Below are positions 1 to 11,606 of a DNA stretch of 64,000 nucleotides, in pieces (positions within the stretch are counted from its first letter, which is position 1; every line of letters starts with the position of its first letter). Made by a program: the position numbers and the translations under genes. A model generated the notes under the pieces. That model was given only the letters and a program-made list of their open reading frames with translations, had not been told where the DNA came from and ran no database searches. The DNA is taken from NCBI GenBank assembly GCA_963580285.1, contig CAUZLF010000216.1, positions 62,001-126,000 of the forward strand, read 5' to 3'. The stretch is from Lucinisca nassula (taxonomy: Eukaryota; Mollusca; Bivalvia; Lucinida; Lucinidae).

Positions 1-990
1 ACCAAAGGGCCCCGTGGCGGGGGCATTTTTTGTCCCAGCACTAAAATTTGAACAATCTTGGTAGGGGTCCACTAGATGAAGCTTCATACCAAATATCAAA
101 GACCTGGGCCTTGTGGTTTCAGAGAAGAAGATTTTTTAAGATTTTCCCTATATAAGCCTATGTAAAACCAAAGGGCCCCGGGGCGGGGGCATTTTTGGCC
201 CCAGCACTGTAATTTGAACAATCTTGGTAGGGGTCAACTAGATGAAGCTTCATACCAAATATCAAAGACCTGGGCCTTGTGGTTTCAGAGAAGAAGATTT
301 TTAAAGATTTTCCCTATATAAGCCAATGTAAAACCAAAGGGCCCCGTGGCGGGGGCATTTTTTGTCCCAGCACTATAATTTGAACAATCTTGGTAGGGGT
401 CCACTAGATGAAGCTTCATACCAAATATCAAAGTCCTGGGCCTTGTGGTTTCAGAGTAGAAGAGTTTTGAAGATTTTCCCTATATAAGCCTATGTAAAAC
501 CAAAGGGCCCTGGGGCGGGGGCATTTTTGGCCCCAGCACTATAATTTGAACAATCTTGGTAGGGGTCCACTAGATGAAGCTTCATACCAAATATCAAAGA
601 CCTGGGCCTTGTGGTTTCAGAGAAGAAGATTTTTAAAGATTTTCCCTATATAAGCCAATGTAAAACCAAAGGGCCCCGTGGCGGGGGCATTTTTCGTCCC
701 AGCACTCAAATTTGAACAATCTTGGTAGGGGTCCACTAGATGAAGCTTCATACCAAATATCAAAGTCCTGGGCCTTGTGGTTTCAGAGAAGAAGATTTTT
801 AAAGATTTTCCCTATATAAGCCTATGTAAAACCAAAGGGCCCCCGTGCGGGGGCATTTTTGGCCCCAGCACTATAATTTGAACAATCTTGGTAGGGGTCC
901 ACTAGATGAAGCTTCATACCAAATAACAAAGACCTGGGCCTTGTGGTTTCAGAGAAGAAGATTTTTTAAGTTTTTGGTGAAAAAAATCTG
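1..990 (+). repeat. 166-bp tandem array
   Basis: Units start at about 1, 167, 333, 498, 664 and 830, each with ACCAAAGGGCCCCG, TGAACAATCTTGGTAGGGGT and TGAAGCTTCATACCAAATA. The same unit occurs reversed at 9000-10100 and 11280-11470. Confidence 0.95.
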
Positions 991-999
991 TTTTTGGCT

Positions 1000-1725
1000 C
1001 CTGTGACCTAGATGTGCAACGGACCGGAACCATTTGACCCATATTCAAACTTGACCGAGATATTGTCATGATGATCATTCTGAGCAAGTTTGATTAAGAT
1101 TGGACCAAAATTGTGGCCCCTAGGGTGTTCACAAGGTTTTTATATGATTTGACCCGCTGACCTACTTTTTAACCCGATATGACCCATATTCGAACTGGAC
1201 TGAAATATTGTCACAATGGTCATTCTGAGCAAGTTTCATGATAATTGGACCAAAACAGTGGCCTTCAGAGTGTTCACAAGGTTTTTCTATGATTTGACCT
1301 ACTGACCTACTTTTTGACCGGACATGACCCATATTCGAACTTGACCAAGATATTGTCATGATGATCATTCTGAGCAAGTTTGATTATGATTGGACCAAAA
1401 TTGTGGCCTCTAGGGTGTTCACAAGGTTTTTCTATGATTTGACCCGCTGACCTACTTTTTAAGCCGACATGATCCATATTCAAACTTCACTAAAATATTG
1501 TCACAATGATCATTCTGAGCAAGTTTGATGATGATTGGACCAAAATTGTGGCCTCTCGAGTGTTCACAAGGTTTTTCTATGATTTGACCTACTGACCTAC
1601 TTTTTTACCCGACATGACCCAAATTCGAACTTGACCGAGATATTGTCATGATTATCATTCTGAGCAAGTTTGATGATAATTGGACCAAAACTGTGGCCTC
1701 TAGTGTGTTCACAAGAAAAAGTTTA
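1000..1725 (+). repeat. ~148-bp tandem array
   Basis: Five units containing GACCTACTTTTTGACC, GACATGACCCATATTCGAAC and CATTCTGAGCAAGTTTGATG. The same unit appears in the array at 31900-33160. Confidence 0.93.
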
Positions 1726-1832
1726 CGCACGGACGACGCACGACGGACGACGGACGACGCACGACGCACGACGACGCCGGACATCTTACTGTCACAAAAG
1801 CTCACCATGACCTTCGGTCAGGTGAGCTAAAA

Positions 1833-2466
1833 AGGGTAATCTTCTCCATAAAACAGGTCACCAGAGTAAGGGCCTGCACTTAGGTCACACTCACTTGTAA
1901 TTAGGTCACACTCACTTTTAGCACAAAGTTCTTCAAAAGCACATAGCTGTGGAACCACTGACTGACTTTATGAATTCATTTTGGCAGCAATATGTCATAT
2001 AAGAGCTGTTTAAAACCATTCCTTATGCTAATGTGGATACATAGATAGAAAATGTGCAAAATAGGTGAGCTATGCTGTCCTGAGATAGCTCCTGTCATTC
2101 GTACATATATTCCTGTGAAAAATATGGCTGCAAAATTTGTTTTTCTATAACTGGACACAAGAAAAATCTGCATTTTGAAAGTTTTTGACGTAATGGTAAA
2201 ATGTGTGAATATATGACTAAAGTCATTGCTCTTGCAACACTTGGCTTGTCAAAGCATTTTATGTTTGCAAAAATATTTTATGCATAGGTATCAGTGGTGT
2301 TTTGAGGCCTTAATTCCTGTGCATTTCATACCCTTGACATATAATACTTACTTTAGTCGTAAAATTATATGCATGCTATTTTGAAAAATGCCCCTGTCTT
2401 TCATTTTATATTCATTAGCATTTTGTTCATTGTTCATTAGCATTTATTTATTGTTGACTTGTATGG
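1833..2466. other. No gene or clear repeat seen
   Basis: AT-rich sequence with scattered stops in all frames and a short direct repeat of TAGGTCACACTCACTT near 1883 and 1903. Nothing else supportable. Confidence 0.5.
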
Positions 2467-3393
2467 GGTGCCGTTTTATTATTTAATACAATTTCGAGAT
2501 ATCTGTAATTTTATTATAGATATCTAGTTATATATATCTATAAATCAAATTCTAGATATCTATAATTATCATTATTGATATCTATAATTATCATTATTGA
2601 TATCTATAATTATCAATATTTTCTAATATCATTAAATGTAATCAATGAAAAGTAATATATATTTCTTGATATCTATAAATTTGTTTTATGATATCCATTA
2701 TTTCTTTTGCATATATAGATATCTAAAAATCCAATTATAGATATCATTTAAAAGGCTAAATTATAGAGATCACAATTTTCAGTAATGGATATCAGAAAAT
2801 GTATTATGAATATCAATAAATGTAATGATTGATAACCTAAAATGTTTTTCAGTATATATATATATAAATCAAAATATAGATATCTATAAATCAGGTTATA
2901 GATATCTATAATTAAAGTTATTGATATCTGTAATTACTAGTATTTTTTTTATATCAAAAAATCTAATCAATGATATGAAATATATATTTCTTGATATCTG
3001 TAAATTTGTTTTATGACATCCATTATTTCTTTTGCATATATAGATATCTTAAAATCCAATTTTATAGATATCATTTAAAAGGCTAGATTATAGATATCAC
3101 AATTTTTAATAATGGATATCAGAAAATGTATTATGGATATCAATAAATGTAATTATTGATAACCTAAAATGTTCTTCAATATTTGATGTCTATATATCGA
3201 ATAATAGATATCTATTATTGGAATTATAGATATCCCTTAACATATTATGGACATCATAAAATAAATAATAGATATCTAATATTATTTATAAATATCTAAT
3301 GATATGTATTGATATCCTATATTTTTTTATTATAGATATCATTAATTTTATTCAAAGATATCTTGAAATTTGATTAATTAGTAAAATGGCACC
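2467..3393. mobile_element. GATATC-rich foldback element
   Basis: Ends are inverted: GGTGCCGTTTTATTATTTAA at 2467 and the complement of GGTGCCATTTTACTAATTAA ending at 3393. The inside is about 80% AT and has roughly 25 GATATC or near-GATATC hexamers. It also holds an internal direct duplication of ~230-240 bp (about 2630-2860 and 2935-3180). Confidence 0.8.
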
Positions 3394-3493
3394 TCCTAGA
3401 CTTGTAACTTAGCAATGACTTGTGAAGCCGTGTATTGATGTCTTAGTAGAGAGGCAGTGGGATATTCTTCATATTAATAAGCTGTATGATAAA

Positions 3494-3713
3494 TACCGTA
3501 TTTATCTTACATATTCGGACAGACAGGGCTGAGCAAACAGTGTAGACCCAGATGAGACGGCGCAGCATGCGGTGTCTCATCAGGGTCTACACAGTTTGCC
3601 TCTTATCCAGCTATTTCTAGGCTCAACATCGGGTATTAAATTTTACTTGTTCCAGTTTTAGAGCAAGTATGATAGGAAGTTTAGGTGTCCGACTACTTAG
3701 GGTAAATACGGTA
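3494..3713. mobile_element. MITE family 3 (TACCGTATTTA inverted ends) with hairpin core
   Basis: TIRs are TACCGTATTTA at 3494-3504 and TAAATACGGTA at 3703-3713. Inside is the hairpin GCAAACAGTGTAGACCC...GGGTCTACACAGTTTGC (3533-3600). Further copies lie at about 17357 and 44490. Confidence 0.8.
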
Positions 3714-3832
3714 AACCCAGTAAACCCCATTTTGTATAGAGAAAAGTGGAATTTGTAGGATTTTGTCGTGCCAGCTTTTGTCATGTGGTGATAAAGGGGT
3801 CCGGTTTTCCATCTTTTGTTCATTCTTTTGTA

Positions 3833-4088
3833 TGCTTCCACGCAGAGCTGAATCCGGCCCGCACACTAGTACTGGTAAACCGCTTAGAGGATCTAAGCCT
3901 GTCCAGGAACCGCGGTGCGAGGCGGACCGTCCATGCTTATAAAGCCTATTGGTTTCATTGGGGGACAGGGCTTGAGATGTCATTTCATCTTAATGTCGGG
4001 TAAAAGTCCCACAAAATTGGAAGCAACGTCTCCAAAATGACCTTTACAGTGTTGACGGGGACGTTAAACTTCAAATCAAATCATTCTT
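3833..4088 (+). mobile_element. SINE-like repeat family 5, copy 1
   Basis: Runs from the CACGCAGAGCTGAA region to GACGGGGACGTTAAACTTCA and an A-rich tail. Same family as 13693-13990, 14084-14386, 45100-45365, 47548-47842 and 47858-48132. No tRNA head is obvious. Confidence 0.8.
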
Positions 4089-5053
4089 TTGTTCATTCTG
4101 TTGTCAACATTTGCATCACATCAGGTAAACAAGTCCATGTAATGAACACCCCTGTAAATCCCACTTTATATAGAAAAAAAGTGGATTTTACAGGGGTAAT
4201 TAACCCTTTTTGTACCAAATGGAATCTTCCTCCTTATATATAGCAGGAGTTCATTTCAAAATTTAGGGGTGACAAGTTATGTTTTCATCAAAATTTATTT
4301 TGAAAATGACTGAACTTTCAGCAAACAGTGGAGGCCCTGATCAGACGCCGCATTCTGCGGCGTCTGATCTGGGCCTGCACTGTTTGCCAGGGTACCCGTT
4401 TTGGGGTTTCTGGTACTAAATGGGTTAATACTTTTCTTACCTTTTGGATGTAAAAATATTTGCCTTCATCCCCTGTCAGAACACCACATTTTTCAATTCT
4501 AAGGTCTCTCACCTCTGTGGGTTCGAGCCTGGCTTAGGTCATATGTGAGACGCCAAGTTCTGCAACAGATGGTCAGGAGTTTTTGTGGGGGTATTCTGGT
4601 TTTGCCTATCTCTGATAAATAATCAACTTGATATAAGTGGAATAATCTTTAAAGGGCCATAAAACCAAAGTAAAAAAAAAAAAAAATGCATTTTCCTTTC
4701 CGCATGATGAAGCTTTCGGTGAACATGCATCTGTATTGTGCATGGCAAAGACCCTGATCAGCCTGCACGACGAATGTGCAGGCTGGTCTGAGTCTTCCCA
4801 GGGTGCATGTTTCAAGATGCATCTTTGCTTTACAAACTGCGTATTATATGACATCATGTATACATATATGTATTTACAAACATTCTCAGTTTCACATACC
4901 CATGTGTTCATTTTGTTAGCATCCTTTTTGCCATTGAGATAAAGTCACCTAAAATTGTTTATCAAATAAGCTTTACAATTGGAACAGGGTTATCCAAAAA
5001 ATGATTTTTATTTTCATTTAGACCATTGATTATTAACAAATTATATGGCTAAT
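4089..5053. other. Mixed short palindromes, no gene
   Basis: Holds a foldback of CCCCTGTAAATCCCACTTTA (4150-4200), the hairpin GCAAACAGTGGAGGCCCTGA...CAGGGCCTGCACTGTTTGCC-like at 4320-4387, a poly(A) tract at 4671-4685 and a weaker hairpin GATCAGCCTGCAC...GTGCAGGCTGGTC near 4757. No coding exon could be supported. Confidence 0.6.
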
Positions 5054-5297
5054 TAACCCATAAAATGCCAATCACAACAATTGTCGTCTGCTTTGCCGTC
5101 TGTCGCTTACCTTAAAAGTAATTTTTGCAATCAGTATGGGCCCAGACCAGACCAGGCCTACAGGAGCAGTCTGATCTAGGCTCACACTGTTTGCCTGTAT
5201 GCAAAAATATTTTTGAAAAGTTTGGAAAAAAATTCAGCAGACAACATAAGCAGACGACATTTTTCAGATGTAGTTTTTCTCGGTGTCTTAAGGGTTA
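5054..5297. mobile_element. MITE family 2 (TTAACCCATAAAATGCCAATC ends) with hairpin core
   Basis: Begins TTAACCCATAAAATGCCAAT and ends GTGTCTTAAGGGTTAA, with a degraded AAACAGT-type hairpin at 5133-5203. Other copies: 10621-10830, 24263-24974 (interrupted), 26280-26513. Confidence 0.75.
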
Positions 5298-5404
5298 AAG
5301 TCACATGAAATTGTTTACGATTGAAACAGGGTTGTTCAAAAATGTTTGTCCTCAGTTACACTATAAATCATGACATGTTAATAAGTTAATTAAAATGTCT
5401 GGTC

Positions 5405-5600
5405 AACCCTTTCACCCCTGAGTTACTGAAATGGACCCTTCCATCTCTGAATTTGGACACATCCAGCCTCATATCATAAATACAGGGCTTTGTCAAAATT
5501 CTGTACAGGATGACAAACAGTATAGATGCAGATGAGATGGCTCAATTTGAGCCATCTCATCTGGGTCTATACTGTTTGCATTGGTGTCTGTACTGTTCTT
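5405..5600. repeat. MITE family 4 with hairpin core
   Basis: CAACCCTTTC flank followed by the hairpin ACAAACAGTATAGATGCAGA...GGGTCTATACTGTTTGC (5514-5579), with stem tip GAGATGGCTC/GAGCCATCTC. A related copy is at 16870-17029. Confidence 0.65.
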
Positions 5601-5608
5601 GCAAGCTT

Positions 5609-6724
5609 GGGATAGAAATTCTATTCTAACCTTGGTGTTCTTACCCAAAATCAAATAATCCCGCGTGTTTGATAAATGGACTGGTTGAATACGACCTCGT
5701 ATGCGGCGTCATTAAGGTTGACGTTACAGCATGTTACGTGAAGTCACTAAACGTTCCTGTATTGTCATCACAATATGGTGGATGTCGGTAACCGAAGTGA
5801 CAGCAGCATTAAAAATCCGCGCTAAGAAATGGAAGGTATGCAAGAAAAAGAATCCTATATGGGTATGAGGGGCAGATAGAAAAATCCATCCCGAGGGATC
5901 AATGATCAGCAAGCCTCATGATGGTGGACAGGGACCCTCATGATGGCTTTTTCCATCCACCCCTCACACCCATATAAGATTCTTATAATCTGCGGGCAGA
6001 AAGGGTTATGTACTTTTGAACTTACCTGTATGAGAGTCCAGCAAGCAGTTTTGCACTACCCCCAGTATCCGCAAAATGTTTTAAGATGCTTTGTCTTAAC
6101 TCTTATCCTGCTGAATAAATTAATTTGGCCACACCCATTGCTGACTAATCAAATATTCATTCAGTTCACAAACTGCATGACAGTGTTGATCCTGATCAGA
6201 TGGCTTCTTCAGAAACCATCTGATCTTGATTTATGCTGCTAGCAAAGACTGGTGTCGTGTTCAGCAGGAAAAGTTAAAGTTTTTTTCAAATCCCATATTT
6301 TCCAACTGCTGAGGTGGATTAAGTTACTGCTTGTAGTGATGATAATATAAGAATCTTATATGGGTGTGTGGGGTGGATGGAAAAGTCCGTCCCGAGGGAC
6401 ACTGTCCGGCATCACGAGGCTTGCCGAGTGATGCCCGACAGTGATCCCGAGGGACGGATTTTTCTATCCACCCCTCACACCCATATTGGATTGTTTTTCT
6501 TGCATACCTTCTTTCTTAAAGCGGATTTTTAATGCTGCAGTCACTTCCGTTACCGACGTCCGCCATATTGTGTTGACACTGCAGGAATGTTTAGTGACGT
6601 TGCTGTGACGTCAACCTTAACGACGGCGCATACAAGGTCGTAATCAACCAGTGCATTTATCAAACACGCGATTATATTCGATTTTGGGTCGGAACACCAG
6701 GGTAAGAACATAAATTTCTATCCC
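5609..6724. mobile_element. 1.1-kb element with ~385-bp inverted arms
   Basis: The left arm 5609-5990 is repeated in inverse orientation at 6345-6724, about 80% similar. Shared features include GGGATAGAAATT at the outer ends, CGTGTTTGATAAATG, GGTTGACGT and CACCCCTCACACCCATAT. Each arm itself contains an inner foldback around GTCCCTCGGGA. The centre holds a MITE family 1 copy (6096-6277). Confidence 0.8.
6096..6277. mobile_element. MITE family 1, copy 1
   Basis: Ends TTAACTCTTATCCTGCTG and CAGCAGGAAAAGTTAA. Core hairpin ACTGCATGACAGTGTTGATC with GATGGCTTCTTCAGAAACCA. It is inside the loop of the 5609-6724 foldback. Confidence 0.75.
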
Positions 6725-7348
6725 AGGGTAAAATCGTGGATTTCCTTGTCCGGTGTGCAAGAAATACTGGTCCAACATAATATTCAGCATTACCCCTACC
6801 CTGACTGTTATCTTAAGACGAAGATCACAGACTTTGAAATGGTAGTTACAGGTTTTGTGCTCATATTTCACCAAATTCTTAGGCAGGTTAAACCTTAAAG
6901 GTGCATTATTGAGCTACCGGGTCTCAATTTTTTTTTTTTTTCTGATTTTTATCTTCAATGCATACTCCTTTGTCATGTGTACACTTTTGAAGCCAAATAC
7001 AGCTTCAGAACTTTGTGAGAATGGTCGTTTTCATTCGTGTTTACCCTTAGCTCTGAACATGTGTTCGGAATTTCTGTTCAAAAAATAAATGTCACTTTAC
7101 ACATACATGGCGACAGTATCGTCTCCGAGTGTCGTCACTTATGGCATGGTAGTCAGCGTCATATTTTTTTCCGATTCAGGCATGGCCTAAGCAAACAAGG
7201 CCAAAAATGAACGTCGCATAACGTCATATATGGGGATTCTAATTTTGTCATGAACTAAAAATAGATCTAACTAGTGTTCGAAACCTAGTTAGGGAATCCC
7301 TCTCAAACTCGTTTACCTGTCATCATAATTGTTCACATTTTTAGCTCG
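6725..7348. other. No gene or clear repeat seen
   Basis: Contains a T-run at 6929-6941 and ordinary AT-rich sequence; no family resemblance noticed to other parts of the window. Confidence 0.45.
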
Positions 7349-7559
7349 TCTGTTTTTAGCTCACCTGAGCACGAAGTGCTCAAGGTGAGCTTTTGGGATC
7401 GGTCTTTGTCCGTCGTCAGTGCGTCCGTCGTCAACTTTTGCATTAAACAACTTCTTCTCCAAAACTGCTGGACAGATTTTGATCTAATTTCACAGGAATG
7501 CTCCTTGGGTGATCCTCTACCAAAATTGCTCAAACTGTTTCGCTCGGGTGAACAAAATG

Positions 7560-8995
7560 GCCACCGGAGCTAAAAATAGAAAAACCTTTAAACGACTTCT
7601 TCTCCTTAACCAGTGGATGGACTTTGAAATTATTTTACAGGAATGTTCCTTTGGTGCCCCTCTACTAGAGGGTGCCCCTCTACCAGAGCTAAAAATAGAA
7701 AAACCTTTAAATGACTTCTCCTGCTTAACCAGTGGATGGATTTTGAAATTATTTCACAGGAATGTTCCTTGGATGACCTTCTACCAAAATTGCTCAAACC
7801 GTTCCGCTCGGGGGAACAAAATGGCCGCCAGAGCTAAAAATAGGAAAACATTTAAAGGACCTCTTCTCATTAACCAGTGGATGGATTTTGAAATTATTGC
7901 ACAGGAATGTTCCTTGGGTGACCCTCTACCAAAATTGCTCAAACCGTTCCGCTCGGGTGAACAAGATGGCCGCCAGAGCTAAAAATAGAAAAACCTTTAA
8001 ACGACTTCTTCTCCTTAACCAGTGGATGGATTTTGAAATTATTTTACAGGAATGTTCCTTTGGTGCCCCTCTACTAAAATTGCTCAAACCGTTCCGCTCG
8101 GGTGAACAAAATGGCCGCCAGAGCTAAAAATAGAAAAACCTTTAAAGGACTTATTCTCCTTAACCAGTGGATGGATTTCGAAATTACTTCACAGGAATGA
8201 TCCTTGGGTGACCCTCTACCAAAATTGCTCAAACCATTCCATCTTGGCTGCCAGAGCTAAAAATAGAAAAACCTTTAAACGACTTCTCCTCCTTAACTAG
8301 TGGATGGATTTTGATATAACTTCACAGGAATGTTCCTTGGGTGACCCTCTTCCAAAATTGCTCAAACCGTTCCGCTCGGGTGAACAAGATGGCCGCCAGA
8401 GCTAAAAATAGAAAAACCTTTAAACGACTTTTTCTCCTTAACCAGTGGATGGATTTTGAAATTATTTCACAGGAATGTTCCTTGGGTGACCCTCTACCAA
8501 AATTGCTCAAACCGTTCCGCTTGGGTGAACAAAATGGCCACCAGAGCTAAAAATAGAAAAACCTTTAAATGACTTGGTCTCCTTAACCAGTGGATGGATT
8601 TTGAAATTATTTCACTGGAATGTTCCTTGGGTGACACTCTACCAAAATTGCTCAAACTGTTACGCTCTGGTGAACAAAATGGCCACCAGAGCTAAAAATA
8701 GAAAAACCCTTAAACGACTTCTTCTCCTTAGCCAGTGGATGGATTTTGAAATTATTTCACAGGAATGTTCCTTTGGTGAATCTCTACCACCTTGCTTGTA
8801 CCGTTCTGCTTGGGTGAACAAAATGGCCACCAGAGCTAAAAATAGAAAAACCTTTAAACGATTTCTTCTCCTTAACCAGTGGATGGATTTTGAAATTAAT
8901 TCACAGGAATGTTCGTTTGTCGTCCCTTTACCAAAATTGCTCATACTGTTCCGCTCGGGTGACCACCAGAGCTTCTCCTGCTTAACCAGTGGATG
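7560..8995 (+). repeat. ~145-bp tandem array
   Basis: About eleven units with CCAGTGGATGGATTTTGAAA, CACAGGAATGTTCCTTGGGT, CTCAAACCGTTCCGCTCGGG and AGCTAAAAATAGAAAAACCT. Because the unit has few stops, frames of up to 159 codons appear; they are periodic by-products. Confidence 0.95.
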
Positions 8996-10100
8996 GATTA
9001 ATAGCCCTGGGGCCATAAACGGCCCCGCCCCGTGGCCCACTGGTTTTACATAGGCTTATATAGGGAAAACCTTTAAAAATCTTCTTGTCTGAAACCAGAA
9101 GGCCCAGGTCTTTGATATTTGGTATGTAGCTTCGTCTAGTGGACCACTACCAAGATTGTTCAAATTATAGCCCTGGTGCCAAAAACAGCCCCGCCCCGGG
9201 GCCCACTGGTTTTACGTAAGCTTATATAGGGAAAACCTTTAAAATTCTTCTTGTCTGAAACCAGAAGGCCCAGCTCTTTGATATTTGGTATGAAGCTTCA
9301 TATAGTGGACCTCTACCAAGATTGTTCAAATTATAGCCCTGGTGCCAAAAACCGGCCCCACCCCGGGGCCCACTGGTTTAACATAGGTTTATATTGGGAA
9401 AACCTTTAAAATTCTTCTTGTCTGAAACCAGAAGGCCCAGCTCTTTGATATTTGGTATGAAGCTTCATCTAGTGGACCTCTACCAAGATTGTTCAAATTA
9501 TAGCCCTGGGCCCAAAACTGGCCCCGCCCCAGGGCCCACTGGTTTAACATAGGCTTATATTGGGAAAACCTTTAAAAATCTTCTTGTCTGAAACCAGAAG
9601 GCCCATGTCTTTGATATTTGGTAAGTAGCTTCGTCAAGTGGACCGCTACCAAGATTGTTCAAATTATAGCCCTGGGGCCAAAAAATGCCCCGGCACCAGG
9701 GCCCACTGGTTTTATATAGGCTTATATAGGGAAAACCTTTAAAAATCTTCTCGTCTGAAACCAGAAGGCCCAGGTCTTTGATATTTGGTATGAAGCGTCA
9801 TCTAGTGGATCTCTACCAAGATTGTTCAAATTATAGCCCTGGGGCCAAAAATGTCGTCCCCCAGAGACCCTTTGGTTTTACATAGACTTATAAAGGGAAA
9901 TTTTTAAAACTCTTCTTCTCTGAAACTGCAAGGCCCTTTGGTTTTACATAGACTTATATAGCCCTGGTGCATAGGCTTATGTAGGGAATATCTTTATAAA
10001 AATCTTCTTCTCTGAAACCGCAAGGCCCAGGTCTTTGATATTTGGTGTGTAGCTTCATCTAGTGGACCTTTGCCAAGATTGTACAAATTATAGCCTTTGT
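8996..10100 (-). repeat. ~165-bp tandem array, inverse of 1-990
   Basis: About seven units with CAAGATTGTTCAAATTATAG, GGGCCCACTGGTTTTACATA and TTTGATATTTGGTATGAAGC, the last ones diverged or partial. Confidence 0.92.
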
Positions 10101-10235
10101 TTTTGTTTGGTATGAAGCTTCACCTTTAAGACCTCCTTCAACATTATGCACATTAAAGCCCTTGGGCCAATAATGGCCCTCCCTGGGGCCCACTTGTTAC
10201 ACTATGGATCAGGTGAGCGATCCAGGGCCATCATG

Positions 10236-10522
10236 GCCCTCTTGTTTGAAAAAAAACTTTCGAGCTATTGTCATCACTCTGGCATCTTCGTTGTCGTCTG
10301 GCGTCGTCCTTAACCCAAAACCTTAACCTTGACCATATTTCCGAAAGTATTTGGCCTACCTTCATGAAACTTCATACACATACTCACCATCACAAGAGCT
10401 ACATTCCTTACAAGTTTTATAACTCCATCTTGCAATTTGATTGCTCTTGTTTGACTTAGAACTTTGGTTTTCTAAAAGAAACTGCAGATGAGCGTTGGCA
10501 CCCGCATGCGGTGCTCTTGTTG
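10236..10522 (+). mobile_element. Short element with Helitron-like end
   Basis: Ends with hairpin GCACCCGCATGCGGTGC and CTCTTGTT at 10498-10521, the same arrangement as at 10219-10239. It starts immediately after the previous element. The interior is a single degenerate unit. Confidence 0.5.
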
Positions 10523-10620
10523 CATAAAATGCATTCATTTGTATTGTTTTAAAGAAAAATACCGGCTATATGTATTTTATTTTTGGAAGCATATTTTTCC
10601 AGATAGCTCAATAATGCACC

Positions 10621-10831
10621 TTTAAGATGCCAATCACAGCAGTTGTTTAGTTTATTGTCTGCTCATTACTTTAAAAAGTCATTGTTGCAAACAGTTTGAA
10701 CCCAGATCAGACTGCTATAGGAACTGTCTGATCAGCCTGTATCCAAAAATATGTATGAATAGTTTGCAAGAAGATGCAGCAGATGACATAAGCAGACAAA
10801 AATTTTGATGCATTTTTTCTTGGCGTCTTAA
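10621..10831. mobile_element. MITE family 2, copy 2
   Basis: AAGATGCCAATCACAGC to GGCGTCTTAA, sharing its TTAA (10828-10831) with the next MITE. The core hairpin around GATCAGACTGCTATAGGAAC is decayed. Confidence 0.65.
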
Positions 10832-11040
10832 CCCTTATCTTGCTGTTCACGACAAGCCCTATCTTTGCAAACAGTGTAGATCCAGATCAGATGGCTTCTG
10901 AAGAAGCCATCTGATCAGGATCTACACAGTTTGGCATTCAGTTTATGAATTTGTAGCAATAAATTACATCAAGTAATTTGATTAGTTGATAGACAGAAAT
11001 GGGTGTGGCTAAAATGAATATTCAGCAAGATAAGGGTTAA
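10828..11040. mobile_element. MITE family 1, copy 2 (best preserved)
   Basis: Perfect 18-bp TIRs: TTAACCCTTATCTTGCTG at 10828 and its complement ending at 11040. Hairpin core 10866-10933 with stem AAACAGTGTAGATCCAGATC and tip ATGGCTTCTGAAGAAGCCAT. The TTAA at both ends suggests TTAA-target insertion. Confidence 0.88.
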
Positions 11041-11214
11041 ATGTTGAGATATTCCTGTCATATTGATAGATATTGGGCGTAAGATTAGACTGTTGGTGCA
11101 AAGTTTTCTTTTATCCAACACTTCCCCACCCATGTCTGTGACCTTAAGGTTAAAGCCTTAGATTTAGACAGTTTTATGCTTTAACCCCAAAAGGGGATAC
11201 TGGCAAACAGTGCA

Positions 11215-11563
11215 GGCCCAAATTAGACTCCAGAACACCTTCATTCTTTGCAACAAGTTCCAGAAAGCCCTGGTCTCTGATACCGATATTTGGTATGTAG
11301 CTTCATCTAGTGGACCTATACAAAGATTGTTCAAATTTTAACCTGGGTGCCAAAATAGCCCCGACTCAGGGCCTACTAGTTTTGCATAGACTTATATACG
11401 CAAAACGTTTAAAAATCTTCTTGTCTGAAACCAGAAGGCCCAGGCCTTCGATTTGTGGTATTAAGCTTCATTTAGTAGACCTCTACAAATATAGATCCTT
11501 GGGCCAAAAATTAACACATGTAAATCTCTTAGCTCAGGTTAGCAATATAGGTCCTCTTGTTTT
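11215..11563 (-). mobile_element. Worn fragment of the 7349-10240 element family
   Basis: Two diverged ~165-bp units and a degenerate end AGCTCAGGTTAGC...GGTCCTCTTGTTT, parallel to the intact end at 10202-10239. Confidence 0.7.
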
Positions 11564-11606
11564 AGATACTCTCCTGCTATAAATAAGACAGAAGATTCCA
11601 TTCAGT

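Larger units (their letters stand above)
1..1832 (-). mobile_element. Helitron-like tandem-array element, left part outside window
   Basis: Two arrays: six units of ~166 bp (1-990) and five of ~148 bp (about 1000-1720). Then comes a GGACGACGCACGACG-type microsatellite and a terminal hairpin AGCTCACC...GGTCAGGTGAGCT ending at 1832. It is the same family as 7349-10240, in the opposite orientation. The structure recalls the non-autonomous pearl/CvA elements of bivalves, which have been linked to Helentrons; that assignment is inference. Confidence 0.75.
7349..10240 (+). mobile_element. Complete Helitron-like tandem-array element
   Basis: The left end TTTTAGCTCACCTGAGCACG forms a hairpin (CTCACCTGAGCAC...GTGCTCAAGGTGAG) and is followed by a GTCCGTCGTC microsatellite. 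Then come about eleven ~145-bp units (7560-8990) and about seven ~165-bp units in the orientation opposite to 1-990. The right end CAGGTGAGCGATCCAGGGCC continues with a GGGCCATCATGGCCC hairpin and CTCTTGTTT. A 3' hairpin followed by CT-rich bases is Helitron-like. No transposase is encoded. Confidence 0.78.

Noticed and set aside
1..990. A CRISPR-like or centromeric satellite array
   Set aside because: Six long units without spacers, part of a mobile element whose ends are visible in sister copies; no cas genes and a eukaryotic context.
7509..9053. Open frames of up to 159 codons on both strands in the 7.5-9.0 kb array
   Set aside because: They repeat with the ~145-bp period of the array and arise because the unit has few stops; no domain and no start context.
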